A stretch of DNA of 64,000 bases from Eutypa lata. Lineage: Eukaryota; Ascomycota; Sordariomycetes; Xylariales; Diatrypaceae. Positions 24,840 through 35,814 of the stretch are shown here, one piece after another. The notes under the pieces were generated by a model. The model searched no databases. It was not told the DNA's origin and saw only the letters and a program-made list of their open reading frames with translations. The position numbers and the translations under genes are program-made. The stretch's first letter is position 1. Each line of letters starts with the position of its first letter. The DNA lies in the NCBI GenBank assembly GCA_022661535.1, contig JAKULF010000007.1, positions 558,001 through 622,000 on the forward strand, written 5' to 3'.

Positions 24840-25609
24840 ATGCATTCCACTAGCCTTCTCGCTCTCGCTGCTGCCGTTCCGGCGGCCATGGCCTGCCTAG
24901 GCTACGAAGGCGGCGTCCCCACCCCCACCGACACCAAGAGTCTCAGCGAGCCCCAGTACATTGCCGCTGGCGAGACTCTCGATGCCGGCTGGGTGAAGTA
25001 CGACCGTGGTGTTGCCTGCGGTGGTCAAGGCGAGGGAGGCGAGGCCGATACTGTCTTCGTCCTCGAGGATGGTGCCACCCTTCGCAACGTCATCATCGGC
25101 GCCGACCAGGGCGAGGGTATCTACTGCTTGGGCTCGTGCACTCTGGAGTTCGTCTGGTTCGAGGACGTCTGTGAGGACGCCATCTCCATCAAGGGTGATG
25201 GTACCGCCAACATCATTGGAGGTGGTGCCTACCACGCCGACGACAAGGTCATCCAGCACAACGGCTGCGGCCAAGTCAACATCATCAACTTCTACGCCGA
25301 GGACTATGGCAAGGTCTACCGCTCTTGCGGCAACTGCGCAGACAACTGCGCCCGCTCCGTCCACATGGAGGGCACCACTGCTGTCGATGGTGGTGAGCTC
25401 ATTGGCATCAACACCAACTTGGGTGATACTGTAAGTATCTCCAAGAAAACTCGCCCGCAAAGACCATGGCGTCATTGACCGTCAACTAACCGCTTCTAAC
25501 ACAGGCTACTTACGACAATAACTGCTTCGAGGGCGTCCAGTGCCAGGGCTACGATGGATGTGACAAGAGCAACGGCGACTGTGAGCCCGTGAAGGCTGAC
25601 ACTTGCTAG
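24840..25609 (+). CDS. Secreted pectate lyase, polysaccharide lyase family 3
   Basis: Two exons, 24840-25430 and 25505-25609, give 231 residues, the usual size for fungal PL3. These enzymes cleave de-esterified polygalacturonate in plant cell walls by calcium-dependent beta-elimination. Residues 1-18 ([18 protein letters not shown]) form a signal peptide. The right-handed beta-helix contains [49 protein letters not shown], the Gly-rich turn, and [20 protein letters not shown] followed by [10 protein letters not shown]. Many cysteines, typical of the family, are present up to the C-terminal tail. The ATG at 24840 begins the signal peptide directly; an upstream in-frame ATG at 24672 lies in the leader. 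The gene looks intact and suggests a plant-associated or plant-litter lifestyle. Confidence 0.95.
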
Positions 25610-26357
25610 AGGCTTTTACGTGTACATGGAATAGTCCATTAATTTAGGAACCCCCCTTTTCCCTTCTTGTGCGATAACATTTTACAAATATATTTTATGT
25701 CCAGGTGTCTATGCCTTTAATCATGCACGTGTTTGGAGACTGTGGATTATATTTTCTTGACAACCTTCTCGGAAACGTGAATACTAGTCAACTGTGATTT
25801 TACTTAATGAGAACTTGGCGTAGAACTAACATTTTCGCGGGTGCGATAAAATGAACGAGATCCACCTCACGATGAATTCTCCGTCAAGGCGGTAGTTAGG
25901 ATGGTTACGATTAGCTTTAACCTAGTGAGATACAATGGAGTCACCATAAAAGGGATGAATGGTCCTTGAGTATCTGCCTGAGGGAGATGCATTTTAGCGG
26001 TAAAGCCAACAATTCGCATTGGCATGGCGTCGGAAATAGATGGAACATATGATAAAGGGGGATCTTATTAATCGTAATGTAGTTATGGTGAATAGTGCAA
26101 AATCAACTTAAGACAACATCAAGTATAAGCTGCGAATCAACACGTTGGGATGGTTTGTGACAGATGGGCGCGATCTTGCCTTACCCGACGTCTATAGAGA
26201 GCGGTGTGATGCTGGCGGGAGCTGCTGATGTTTATACTAATAAACTTATTGAATAAAGCATTATGAAATCGCTAATAAGACTTAAAGTGAAAATAAAGAT
26301 AAACCCTTTACTGCCCTTGCAAGTTTCAGCTAATGTTAGCGGAACCCATTCTGTGAA
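25610..26357. other. Convergent intergenic region
   Basis: About 750 bp containing the 3' ends of the pectate lyase and the TPR-like gene. No gene seen. Confidence 0.45.
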
Positions 26358-29300
26358 CTAGAAGCTTGTGGACTTTCTACGACCTTCCTCCACACTTCCT
26401 TCACTCAGCTGCAATTTCTCAAGTATTAGTCCCAACTCTCCCTTTCTGGAAGCATCAGTCATATCCTTTTCCACATCTTGTAGCGAATCCTTGGCCCGAC
26501 GGGCTATCTCTTTACAAGCTATGGTCTCCTCGTCCTCGCTTGTTGCATCAACATATCCATCACACCCAGTCAATTCTATGAATATTTCCTTGCATATACT
26601 AAACAGCCCCCCACTCCAGTATATGTGAGCAATCCGCTCTTCCATAAGAAGAGATTTTACGCGCCTCTCGGATCGGACCTCTGGGGGCCGGAGGCGGGAA
26701 AGCAGGTCATCCCCGATGTCTCCTGACACGGGGTTGTTGAGAGCCACCGCTGTTGCTAGAACCGCCATGTGTGTCTGGAGTGTTTGCGAGTGGCTCAGTC
26801 CCATTTTCCGTTGCTGCGTTGCAGCTAGGTTTTGGAGAACCTTCAACGATTTCTGCATACAAGCAACTGCCATGTCTCCCACGAACACCCGGGCCAGTGC
26901 GGCTTCCCGTCGTGCCTCTAGCACTAGTGGGTGGTCTAATCGAAGGAAAGACCACGGGCCAGAATATCTCTTGTTGGCTTTGGATACTACATCCTGGAAA
27001 AGATCAAGTGTATTTTTAAAGGAATTTTTCTCATGGCCACGGGAAAGGCCAGGCGTGCTGTAAGAATGCCCTAATGCTAGCTGAGCTCGTATCGTAGCAT
27101 CGCTATCATTTCCAAGCAGACTCAATAGTCGTTGGTGGATCCTGTCCCTAGTTTCGATAACAAGATCTAGGTTTGGTTTGGCGCTCCTTGACTCAATCTC
27201 GGATACCACGTGGACTGTGTACAGGATATCAGGATGGTAAACCAGACTACTGAGGGTGTGTGATTTATCCACATGAATCCCTTCGCCCTGCCAATGTTTC
27301 AAAACATTCTGGGCCATCTCAACGGCGCTCAAGACCATAGACGTTAGTAAATTAGGGGCGTAATATCCAAGTTGCAGCTAAAGAGCCCTGGTGATATTAT
27401 TCTTTGGCTCACGAACTTTGCCCCTATGTAATTGTGCCCATGCAAGGTGCGCAAGGTATTTCGCAATAGGAGGCCTGACAGTGGATTGTTGATGAACCTT
27501 TGCTTCCATCGTGGTACCGAATGAGGTGTGTTCAAGTACCTGCTCTCTCATAACCTTCTCTGCCTCGCTGTAGTTCCCCTCATTCAACTTTGCATCACTG
27601 AATTGGGCATAGAATTTTAACATCTGTGGATGACGCATCCGCTCTGCTTCTGTGCGTCCAAGTGATTCGCTGGAGGCAGCTATCCGGCAAAGCTGCTGTG
27701 AAGTCCCCAGGGCTTGAATCGACCGCCCTTGAGCAGTATAGGCCATAATTAAGACATGTATTGCCTCCGTAGCTAAAGGGTGGCCTTCATTGAAATTCTT
27801 GACTATACGCCTTCTAGCATCTTCTGCAGCGCGTTCACCTTCGTCCATCTTCGAGGTAGAGACCAGGAGATGAGCAGTTAAAACAGCAGCTTCCAAGGTC
27901 AAAATATTGTTTGACCCAAGTTCATACTTCAAACTGCGGTATGAACTCTGCGCTACATCTCTGGCCCTTCCATAGTAGCCTTGTAGGCTTAATATGTTGA
28001 CTCTTGTTAGGTTAAGTTGGTGTTCAAGTATATTTAGATTTTGGTCTTGTGATCTATCGATTGTAGAGTCTTTGAAGACCTCACCCTGGGATTGGACAGA
28101 TCCTTCAATCGTGCGCCCATGGATATCCAACGCTTGTGGCTTCTGATCTTTCACTTTCTTGATGGAAGCATCTCGATCTTGCTTGATCTTTCTCAGCATC
28201 GCGTCTGCTTCGAGGAGATAGGGGTCTTCATCAACATCCCTGAAATGCCCCAAATAATTCTCGTTGAGTGAAAGCATTCGGTAGGCGCCAATATAGGTCT
28301 CAAAATGTCCTGAAGCTGCCTTAAAACCAGGAACCTTCTTATTCTCTCGATCTTCGTCGATCAGTTCTTGAAGGTGGTTCGCAGCATTTTCGTAATCTCC
28401 GAGGCGCATGAGTGCTGTGGCATATCTGTAGATCAGTTGCGTCTGTTGAGCGCGGAATTTGGGACGATGCTCCTCTAGAAAGTCTCTCGATTGGAGAAGT
28501 TTCTTTGCATAATTCAGTGCTTCATGGAGCCTGATCTTGGCCGTACTATAATGACCTAGTTGCAGAAGAACTACGTTGTGCCAGTTTTGCACCTCGAGTC
28601 TAGCATCTTGGAACGGGTGTTGCATATTTTCCAGCTCTCTTGTGCATGCTGCGAACATGCGGTCAGCGGTCTTCAGGTCACCCTCGATGAAGTACAACTC
28701 TCCTTGACCCCTGTACATCTTGAACATCTCGCTCTCCGGGTCCGCCTTAATGGCTCTTGGCGACTGCGGTATCTCAAAAGACTTGGTTTCGAAACGACGT
28801 GTGGCACCGCTGAGTTCATTCCCTTCCTCAAGAATACTGCAAGAGCGCATTCTACGAAAGGCAATGACATCATGGTTGGGTTTTGCTTCCGCTCTGACAA
28901 GTTCTGCAGCTGCCAGAGTCAACGCTGTGAGGTCCTTCATAATACGCTCTGAATTTCCATGGCGCAGAACACCACTAGTGGGATCATATTCTTTCGCTAT
29001 TTCCCAACAGACTGGCTCGATAGATGCGAAATTATGGAGCTGAGCAAAAGTTTGATCTATGCATTGTAGAATGGGGAGTAGATCACAATCCTCCCTCCAG
29101 CCCTCGTCTTGAGGTCCTGGTGGCATGTTCTTGTTACCAAATGTTTGTTCTAAGGCCTCAAGATAGACCTCAATAGAACCTTGCAGCTCAGAACCCATTA
29201 AATCACGCGATGTGTTACCTGGAGTATTGCTGATGCCCTTTTGTATTCCGAGAAAGACTATTCCAACAGTATCGTGACAAAGCTGCGGTCGACGAAACAT

Positions 29301-29732
29301 CAAGTCCTTGACCATCCAACGCGCCAACTCGTCTGCAATAAACATGTATCGTGTAAACTTGGGTCGCCTTGCTTTATGGTAATTGAGTCTGTTCGCTAGA
29401 CTCTTTAAAGAGGATAGTTTTGATGGTGCCTCGCCCCATTGCAGCAGTTTCTGGAACCGGTCCATCTCTTCCAAGTATGCCCCTCCCTTTCCTTCGAGTA
29501 TGCTAGACAGGCTCAGTTGGATGAACTGCATCTTGACTGATATTTTCAAGGATAGACCGTCAGTGAGTTTGTGTAAGTTGTGTTCCCATTCTTCGCAGAG
29601 AATCCGAAATCGGGCATCGCCAAAGAGATGGATACCGAAGACCCTGGCTAATCAGCACTGATACAGAGGAAGTGGTTGGTCACTACGGAGTTTGACATAC
29701 AGGAGGTTAATGCTCTCATACGTGCTGTCCAT
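26358..29732 (-). pseudogene. Large TPR-like helical repeat protein gene with one in-frame TAG
   Basis: A first exon at 29732-29701 (start MDSTYESINLL) joins in phase, over a GTATGT...CCAG intron, to a 3286-base exon at 29643-26358, giving about 1105 codons in one frame. The only interruption is a TAG at 27380-27378; the residues before (NNITRAL) and after (LQLGYYAPNLLTSMVLSA) read as one continuous sequence. The protein is alpha-helical. From about residue 250 on it has degenerate TPR/kinesin-light-chain-like repeats of the kind found in fungal NLR and NLR-like proteins, for example YRYATALMRLGDYENAANHL and DAKLNEGNYSEAEKVM. No NTPase P-loop is visible. The TAG may be a nonsense mutation (CAG to TAG fits RIP), an assembly error, or a site recoded by A-to-I editing. 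No intron consistent with the frame removes it. Function unknown. Confidence 0.6.
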
Positions 29733-29940
29733 AGCTGGCGATATCTGTTAAAATTCGGCAGTGAATGGAAAATTGCGCGGTCTGGGGACAGGACGTTGCA
29801 GGAACTGCCAAAAGAAAGTTGTTAATTATGTCGATGAAAAGAATGTCAGGCGGAGAGAAGGAATGTGTCAGTGCCGAGAGTCGGGGTCCGGAAGGTGGTC
29901 AGCCTTAATATTTGATGCGTTGAAGACATTGATCCCTCGG

Positions 29941-30052
29941 GAAGAGATGGAGCACAACTTACAAAAGCTCATCGGCAGCCTATTCTTGGAAATATCAGTC
30001 AAGATGCAGTTCATCGAACTGGGCCTGTCTAGTATACTAGAAGGAAGACGGG
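29941..30052 (+). repeat. Inverted partial copy of the 5' end of the TPR-like gene
   Basis: On the plus strand this segment encodes LEISVKMQFIELGLSSILEG within a longer match. The neighbouring minus-strand gene encodes LKISVKMQFIQLSLSSILEG at about 29,595-29,485. DNA identity is high over about 110 bp and then stops. The two copies point away from each other. It is either a remnant of a divergently transcribed paralogue or a local inverted duplication. No complete gene surrounds the fragment. Confidence 0.75.
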
Positions 30053-30428
30053 CGCTCCCTAGGGGCCGTAAGAGCACCCAACGAAGATTTTAGCTGTGGA
30101 ATGGGCGCAATGCTCCAAAAATACGTGTGCATTCCATCGATGTCCGGTAATGTGCGAGCTCACACTGTATTATTCTATTACCATAGTCAACAACTCAAGG
30201 TCTATACCATATATATATAACCAAGCAGAGCTTCGAAAGTTCAAATTCAATGTATAAATATATAGATATTCTTTTTTACTATATCGAAGCTTTGCTCAAG
30301 TTGCAATCACTCGGGACTTTCACTCGAGTGGCTGGAGGGTAATGAAAATTCTCATTGGTCAGACTCATATGCAGCACCGTCACGTCGGTGGCACATCGAA
30401 ATCGCGGAGTGATTTCCAACTTATCCGT

Positions 30429-30552
30429 CAAGCTGTTGACAAAATAATTGTCATAGCCCCGGATTTCGCACTGTGCAAATACAGGCAAATGAGCAGTCAA
30501 AATACGTGTAGTACAGTGCGGGGGCTATGACAATCTTTTTGTCAACGGCTTG
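30429..30552. mobile_element. 124-bp MITE with long terminal inverted repeats
   Basis: The element begins CAAGCTGTTGACAAAATAAT and ends, read from the other strand, CAAGCCGTTGACAAAAAGAT. The inverted repeats run for about 38 bp, including ATTGTCATAGCCCC and a shared inner CACTGT/ACAGTG. It is bounded on both sides by TCCGT (30424-30428 and 30553-30557), a perfect 5-bp target duplication. It is too short to encode anything. A second family member lies at 48,114. Confidence 0.75.
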
Positions 30553-30780
30553 TCCGTCTGACCCAATGAGGTACGAAGCTTTGTCATATTACGAAGAATA
30601 TTTATTATCGTGCGGGGTTAGGCAGCACTTGAATATAAAGCTACACATTGCTAAACACATTTTTCCTACCTTTCCCAACTTCAAATTTGTGTTTCATTCA
30701 CTTATAGCTACTCAGTCTACCCCTTACATACAACGTCTTCTTGAGAAATATAACCCTGTTGGAAGACCTCACCAGAACGA

Positions 30781-31311
30781 ATGTTCACACCCGCCACTGC
30801 AATAATGGACAAGACCGCTAAACTCGAGCTCGCTCAGACCATAATTGGTTACCGATTCGAACAGATCGACTTGCTCTGGGAAGCCCTGCAAGCCGCAGGC
30901 TCTGGGGTCCCGTCCCTCAACGGTCATTATCTGCATGAAGGAAATAAATCGCTGGCGATCGTAGGCGACAAGCTTCTCGGCTTGCACCTTGCCAAAATCG
31001 GCCGCACTCGCAACGAGAGGATCGGTATGGCCTTTAACTTCTAACGATTTTGCCATCGAAAAGACTGACTGGCCCTGTTTGATATAGGGACTATCAATGA
31101 CCGCATCTCGACCCATGCCAACAATGCCCACTTGCAAACGGTTTGTGACTCATCGGGGTTGACTCCAGCAATTCAGAATAATCCTTCCCAGGGGATCCAA
31201 GTACAACCGAAGATTAAATCAACGACAGTAGAAGCCGTCATCGCAGCGGCTTATTATGATGGCAAGACGGATGCTGTTCAAACTGTCATCGATAATTTGG
31301 GAATTATCTGA
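30781..31311 (+). CDS. Small RNase III-fold protein
   Basis: Two exons, 30781-31024 and 31088-31311, joined in phase (GTATGG donor, ATATAG acceptor), give 155 residues; the second ATG at 30805 would give 147. The N-terminus LELAQTIIGYRFEQIDLLWEAL, the block EGNKSLAIVGDKLLGLHLAK and the downstream NPSQGIQVQPKIKSTTVEAVIAAAYYDG match a single RNase III endonuclease domain without a double-stranded RNA-binding domain. In catalytic RNase III the signature block reads E-x-x-E-F-x-G-D. Here the first Asp-containing GD is kept, but the preceding Glu is replaced by Ala (LAIVGD), so activity is doubtful. Similar stand-alone fungal proteins exist, with no role known to me. A MITE lies 230 bp upstream. 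Confidence 0.8.
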
Positions 31312-32222
31312 TGAACTCATCGGTAACGTGATATACCTACCCTCCCCTATATAAACTTGATATTCACCCGCAAGGGGGCAAATAACGTGAGACAGTGTTT
31401 GCACTTTGCCTGAGAGCACCCAAGGTCCACTTCATTGGGGCCTCTCAAGCCGGTTACGCAACCGCATCCCAAAGCATCGGGTCTTCTTCTCTGCTATGCA
31501 GGGAATCAACTTCCCATAGAGTGGCTGCTCGTGGGCGGGCGATATGCAGGCTCGTGACTGTGGTAGGCCGTGCGCAACTGGCTTAAGAGGCCCCGATGAA
31601 GGGGGACTTCGGGTGCTCTGAGGCGAGGGGCCTTACCCAATTCCGAGCAAGCAGCCAATTGCGCGTAATCTTCGGGTCTGCTACTTTTCGCGTGTGCGGC
31701 TCCGCCCACGATGGTGGTCCACACTCGATGGTGTATGGAGCAGGCTCTAATGCTTCTTTATGATTTATAGTGCGAATGCCATTGGCTTGGCGGCGACTTG
31801 GTTTCCTGGATGGCTACCTAGTGGTGAATATGGCTTTGTGATGTTAAATGACGTATGGCAATAGGTTCTTATTTGGGATGCAGAAGATTAGATGGTGCGG
31901 AGGAAGAGATTGTTGCAGGGGGGCTATCCCCCTATTTCACCTGACCTTGTGGAGGATATGTGTCTATTCAACATAGCACCTTTTTGAGATTCGTTTTGAT
32001 GGAAATTCGGTGATACACGGAGAGGCACTTGATACCTTCGCCTATTACATGTATTCAACATTCGTGCGCTATAGGTGCCCAGCACATTCTCTTGGCTACA
32101 TTCATTATATAAATGATTCTACTCAGACAGCATCGACTCAGTGGTTAAATAATATGAATTCGCATAATAACAGGTTCGTACATGGAAAAAAAAGATCGAG
32201 GATGTCTGCTTGTGTTCTCCTT
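31312..32222. other. Intergenic, no gene seen
   Basis: About 0.9 kb. A GC-rich part (31,400-31,740) has short frames without protein-like composition. Confidence 0.4.
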
Positions 32223-32510
32223 TCAACAGCCGCTCTTTCCTCTCCGTCCTTTTTGGATACAATAAGCAATTTGTAATAGAAAGCCAGCTGGTATAGGGTA
32301 GATGGCTGAGTTAGTAACTAATTTAACACGCATATCAGTCATAACAACCATGGCATATAAGTGAAAATGCATGCTTATGGACTTACGCCGGCATAATGAC
32401 CTAGGTACGGCAGCAGAAGAACAACAGTTCGTTGCAAGTACCAGTACTCCAATCGAAAGCATTTCGAGTTTGGCAATGGTCAGTTCATTGCGCATACCCA
32501 TAGTGAGCAC
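32223..32510 (-). CDS. Candidate small secreted peptide, two exons
   Basis: Exon 32510-32387 and exon 32287-32223 join in phase over an intron with GTAAGT, TTACTAAC and CCAG, all near consensus, giving 62 residues from 32510 or 57 from the ATG at 32495. A TATATATTAAA element at about 32,541-32,552 supports transcription in this direction and slightly favours the inner ATG. The N-terminal part has a hydrophobic core (MLSIGVLVLATNCCSSAA) like a signal peptide. The short mature part is basic, with three Cys and a GRRGKSGC end. No similarity is recognised. Splice signals are the main evidence, and function is unknown. Confidence 0.42.
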   Translation of the reverse strand: MLTMGMRNELTIAKLEMLSIGVLVLATNCCSSAAVPRSLCRRKSISMHFHLYAMVVMTDMRVKLVTNSAIYPIPAGFLLQIAYCIQKGRRGKSGC

Positions 32511-33039
32511 GTCGGTGGTGTGGCTTGGCTAGTTCGGTTGTTTAATATATAGCGTAATAGTCCCTAAGGGTATTCTGCCGAGTTCGTGTTCCCTCGGGTA
32601 AATGTAGCGAGAGCGGATCTAGAACGTCCAGGTATTTACTAATTAGACACGAGCTGAGTACCGTACAGGCGCAGAAAATAGATACCCATGCAACGTAATG
32701 GTCTTACCCAAAGTAACACCCCGCAAAATGGACAAGAGCCTCAAATTGTCCGACGTAGTCGCCCGTCCGCACTATAGGGCTCAGCCAACCGGAATTAGGG
32801 GCCCGTCTTGCACCCGTGAGGATATTAGGTCACAAATTACGTACTGGAAATGACATGAGGAACGAGGAGTTTTCTCTACCCGGATTTTGCCGGTCTTTGT
32901 AACCATAATGGACACTGCTAAAGGGAAGATAATAATGGGCTGGGTAGAAGGTACGATGTATGGAGTTTTACTCAGTCTTTCTGCCTCCCTAAGTTGTTAT
33001 TAGGTTAAGGTCGAAGAGTGTTGAACAAACGAACCCAGG
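32511..33039. other. Divergent promoter region
   Basis: About 530 bp between the candidate secreted peptide (minus) and the GMC oxidoreductase (plus). No gene seen. Confidence 0.4.
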
Positions 33040-35512
33040 ATGGCGCTTAATTTTGTGAGGAACCTCGCAGCTCTAGCAGCTCTAGCAATCACGTCCAATG
33101 GACCAGGTGCTGATGCGATTCCCACTTCGGTGCTCTACGCAAAGGTCCTAAATGATTCGATCCACCTACGGCCATCATATGACTATGTGATTATTGGAGG
33201 CGGGACTTCCGGTCTGACTGTAGCAGACCGATTAACAGAAGATGGCAATAGTAGGCACTTATCTACTCTGACAAGACTTTGAGTACAACCCACGGCTGAT
33301 ATTTCGTTAGAAACCGTCCTAGTGATCGAGAACGGCCCTTTATGTAAGTCACAATGTATTCATCCAGCAATATAGGACGACACTAAACAGAACATGCGAC
33401 AAAGCCGATTCGCCTCTCATCGACCAAGTTCGCGGAGGCGTGGCCGGAATGGGCTCCGGTTACCTATATCCGATCATGTCGGCCCCGCAGGCAAACTTGG
33501 AAAATAGGAGGTTTCCGGTGATGGCTGGGAATCTGGTGGGAGGGAGTTCCGCCGTCAATGCTATGATGACTGTGCGCGGTACCTCTGAAGATTACGATCG
33601 ATGGGGCAGCTTCTTTGGGGACGGCTCGTCTTGGAGCTGGGAAGGACTGCTGCCGTATTTCAAAAAGGTGACTATGCTCGCGGAACCCTAGATTTAACTG
33701 ACTAATGACATGGCTTCGAGGCGTTAACGTTCACACTACCCGATCCGGCGATTGTCGAGTCGTTCAATTTGACCTACGACGAGCAGTACTGGGGCAAAGA
33801 GTCCAATGTCTACGCAGGATGGCCATCATTTCAGTATCCAGGACTCGGTAAGGCCTATGAACCTCTAAATTTAGAAATCAAAGTATCCTAATGAGTGGAT
33901 GCGTGAATTAGTGCCTCAAATCGAAGCATTCCGAGGCATGCCGAACGTTGAGTTTCCCCGGGACAGCGGCGCAGGCCAGGCCGGCGTCTACTGGTTCCCC
34001 ACGTTCATGGACCCCAAGAACGTCCAGCGCTCGTACGCGCGAACCGGACATTACGAGAACTACGAAAGAGCCAACTACAAGCTCATCACGGAGTCCAAGG
34101 TGACCAAGATCAAGGTAGAGGACGGCACCGCCACCAGTGTAATCTTCCAGCGCACCGAAGGGAACACAACGACTGAGTTCACGGTCAAGGCGAGCCGAGA
34201 AGTCATCCTCGCAGCTGGTGCCGTTCACAGCCCGCAGATACTGCAGCTGAGTGGCATCGGTCCGAAGAAGTTGCTTGATACCGCCGGTATCGATACCGTG
34301 GTTGACCTGCCTGGTGTTGGTCAGAACTTTCAGGACCATCCGATGCTGCCTGTCGGGATCTCGCGTGAGTACCTACCTAACATATATTATCCAGTTCACC
34401 ATGTTATAGAGAAATTCGACTGCTGAATGAGAGAACTTATATCTTAGTTCAAAATTTCACGGTTCATCCAAACCCCATCGACCTGATTAGAGATCGGAAC
34501 TTTAGTAACTGGGCCCAAGAAGCATGGAATACCAGTCGTACCGGTCTGTCTACGTGCTTTTTCCCATTTCGCTTCAGAACACACTGCTAACCATGCCAGG
34601 TCCATACTCCATCGCCATCGGCAACGTCGCTGCGTGGCTTGGCATGCCTGCCATCTCTCCCGACGGGCACGAAGATCTGGCCGCCAAACTCGAGGCTCAA
34701 GACCACGCCGCCCAGCTGCCTCCCGACACCGACCCAACCGTAATTGCAGTACGTAAACCTCCCTTTTCCCAACCACGCCAGTTAATAAGAGCTCCTTCCG
34801 TCCATCCATGACAAACGAATCAACTAACTAACTGACTAACCCACCACAACCACCTCACAGGGCTACAAAGCACAAATGCGCGCCCTCGCCACCTCGATCC
34901 GCTCCACCAACACAGCCTTCTACAGCATGTCGCTAACGGGGTCCTCGACGGTGGGCGGCAGCAACATCCTGCTGCACCCTCTAAGCCGGGGCTCCGTCAA
35001 CATCAACACCACGGCCTCCCCCGACGCGAGCAGCGAGCCGATCGTCGACTACCGAGCTCTCAGCAACGACATCGACCTGGACATCCTGGTCGAGTTCGTG
35101 CGCTTCACGCGACGGTACCACTTCGAGACGTCGCTGGCGGCGTACGGGCCGCGCGAGACGATGCCGGGCGCCGAGGTCGTCGAGAGGGATGACATCGCCG
35201 GGTACATCAGGGGTAGTGTTACGCCTACCGAGTTCCACCCGAGCGGTACTTGTGCTATGCTGCCGAGGGAGCTCGGCGGGGTGGTGGATGAGGCGCTGAG
35301 GGTTTATGGCGTGGAGGGCTTGAGGGTCGTTGATGCGAGTGTTATTCCTTTGCTGCCCGGGGCCAATACGTGTCAGACTGTTTATGCTGTTGCTGAGAAA
35401 GTGAGTTAACTCGGTTTAGATGGAGTTGATGGATAGATGGATTGGTCGTCTGGGTGAAGATTGCTAACTTGACTGTGCGCAGGCTGCGGATCTTATCAAA
35501 TCGAGTCAGTGA
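33040..35512 (+). CDS. Secreted GMC (glucose-methanol-choline) oxidoreductase
   Basis: Nine exons in phase, 33040-33250, 33311-33343, 33405-33667, 33721-33847, 33912-34364, 34448-34543, 34600-34748, 34861-35400 and 35483-35512, give 633 residues. Residues 1 to about 26 are a signal peptide, so the enzyme should be exported. The FAD-binding fold starts with [18 protein letters not shown] (about residues 48-65). The GMC signatures follow: [18 protein letters not shown], and [20 protein letters not shown]. In the C-terminal domain [11 protein letters not shown] carries the catalytic His, and [20 protein letters not shown] carries the second active-site residue (Asn). Family members are aryl-alcohol, glucose or related alcohol oxidases and dehydrogenases; substrate cannot be read from sequence. 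Two introns (before 33405 and before 33912) work only with downstream acceptors, so automated models may differ there. No disruption is seen. Confidence 0.92.
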
Positions 35513-35814
35513 AGAGGAGGCAGGGGGGCTAGGGATCGGGCGAGAGGGCTAAATGTGTGAATCAGTTAGTGTGGAAAGTAAAATGAGGGAAATGGACGTG
35601 GTTCTAGGATCTATTTTAAACACGGGGCTCGGGTTGGTTATAACTTCGTTTAGTTACTAATTTACGACGCTGCAAGCAAGACTATAGCAAAGTGCCCTAA
35701 CCTAGTGCCCTCTTCATACATGTAGTTCCCTCTGTCTACACAAACACACCAGCATCTAAAAGAGTTGCACTTCCACTCCCGCAGATTCAAGCTGGGGGCA
35801 TCGCCAAGAGCGTC

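Noticed and set aside
27339..27420. Intron considered to remove the TAG of the TPR-like gene (GTGAGC donor with TTACTAAC and a TTGAG acceptor)
   Set aside because: The join is out of phase, and the sequence between the TAG and the next Met (LQLGYYAPNLLTS) is itself protein-like, so the segment looks like exon.
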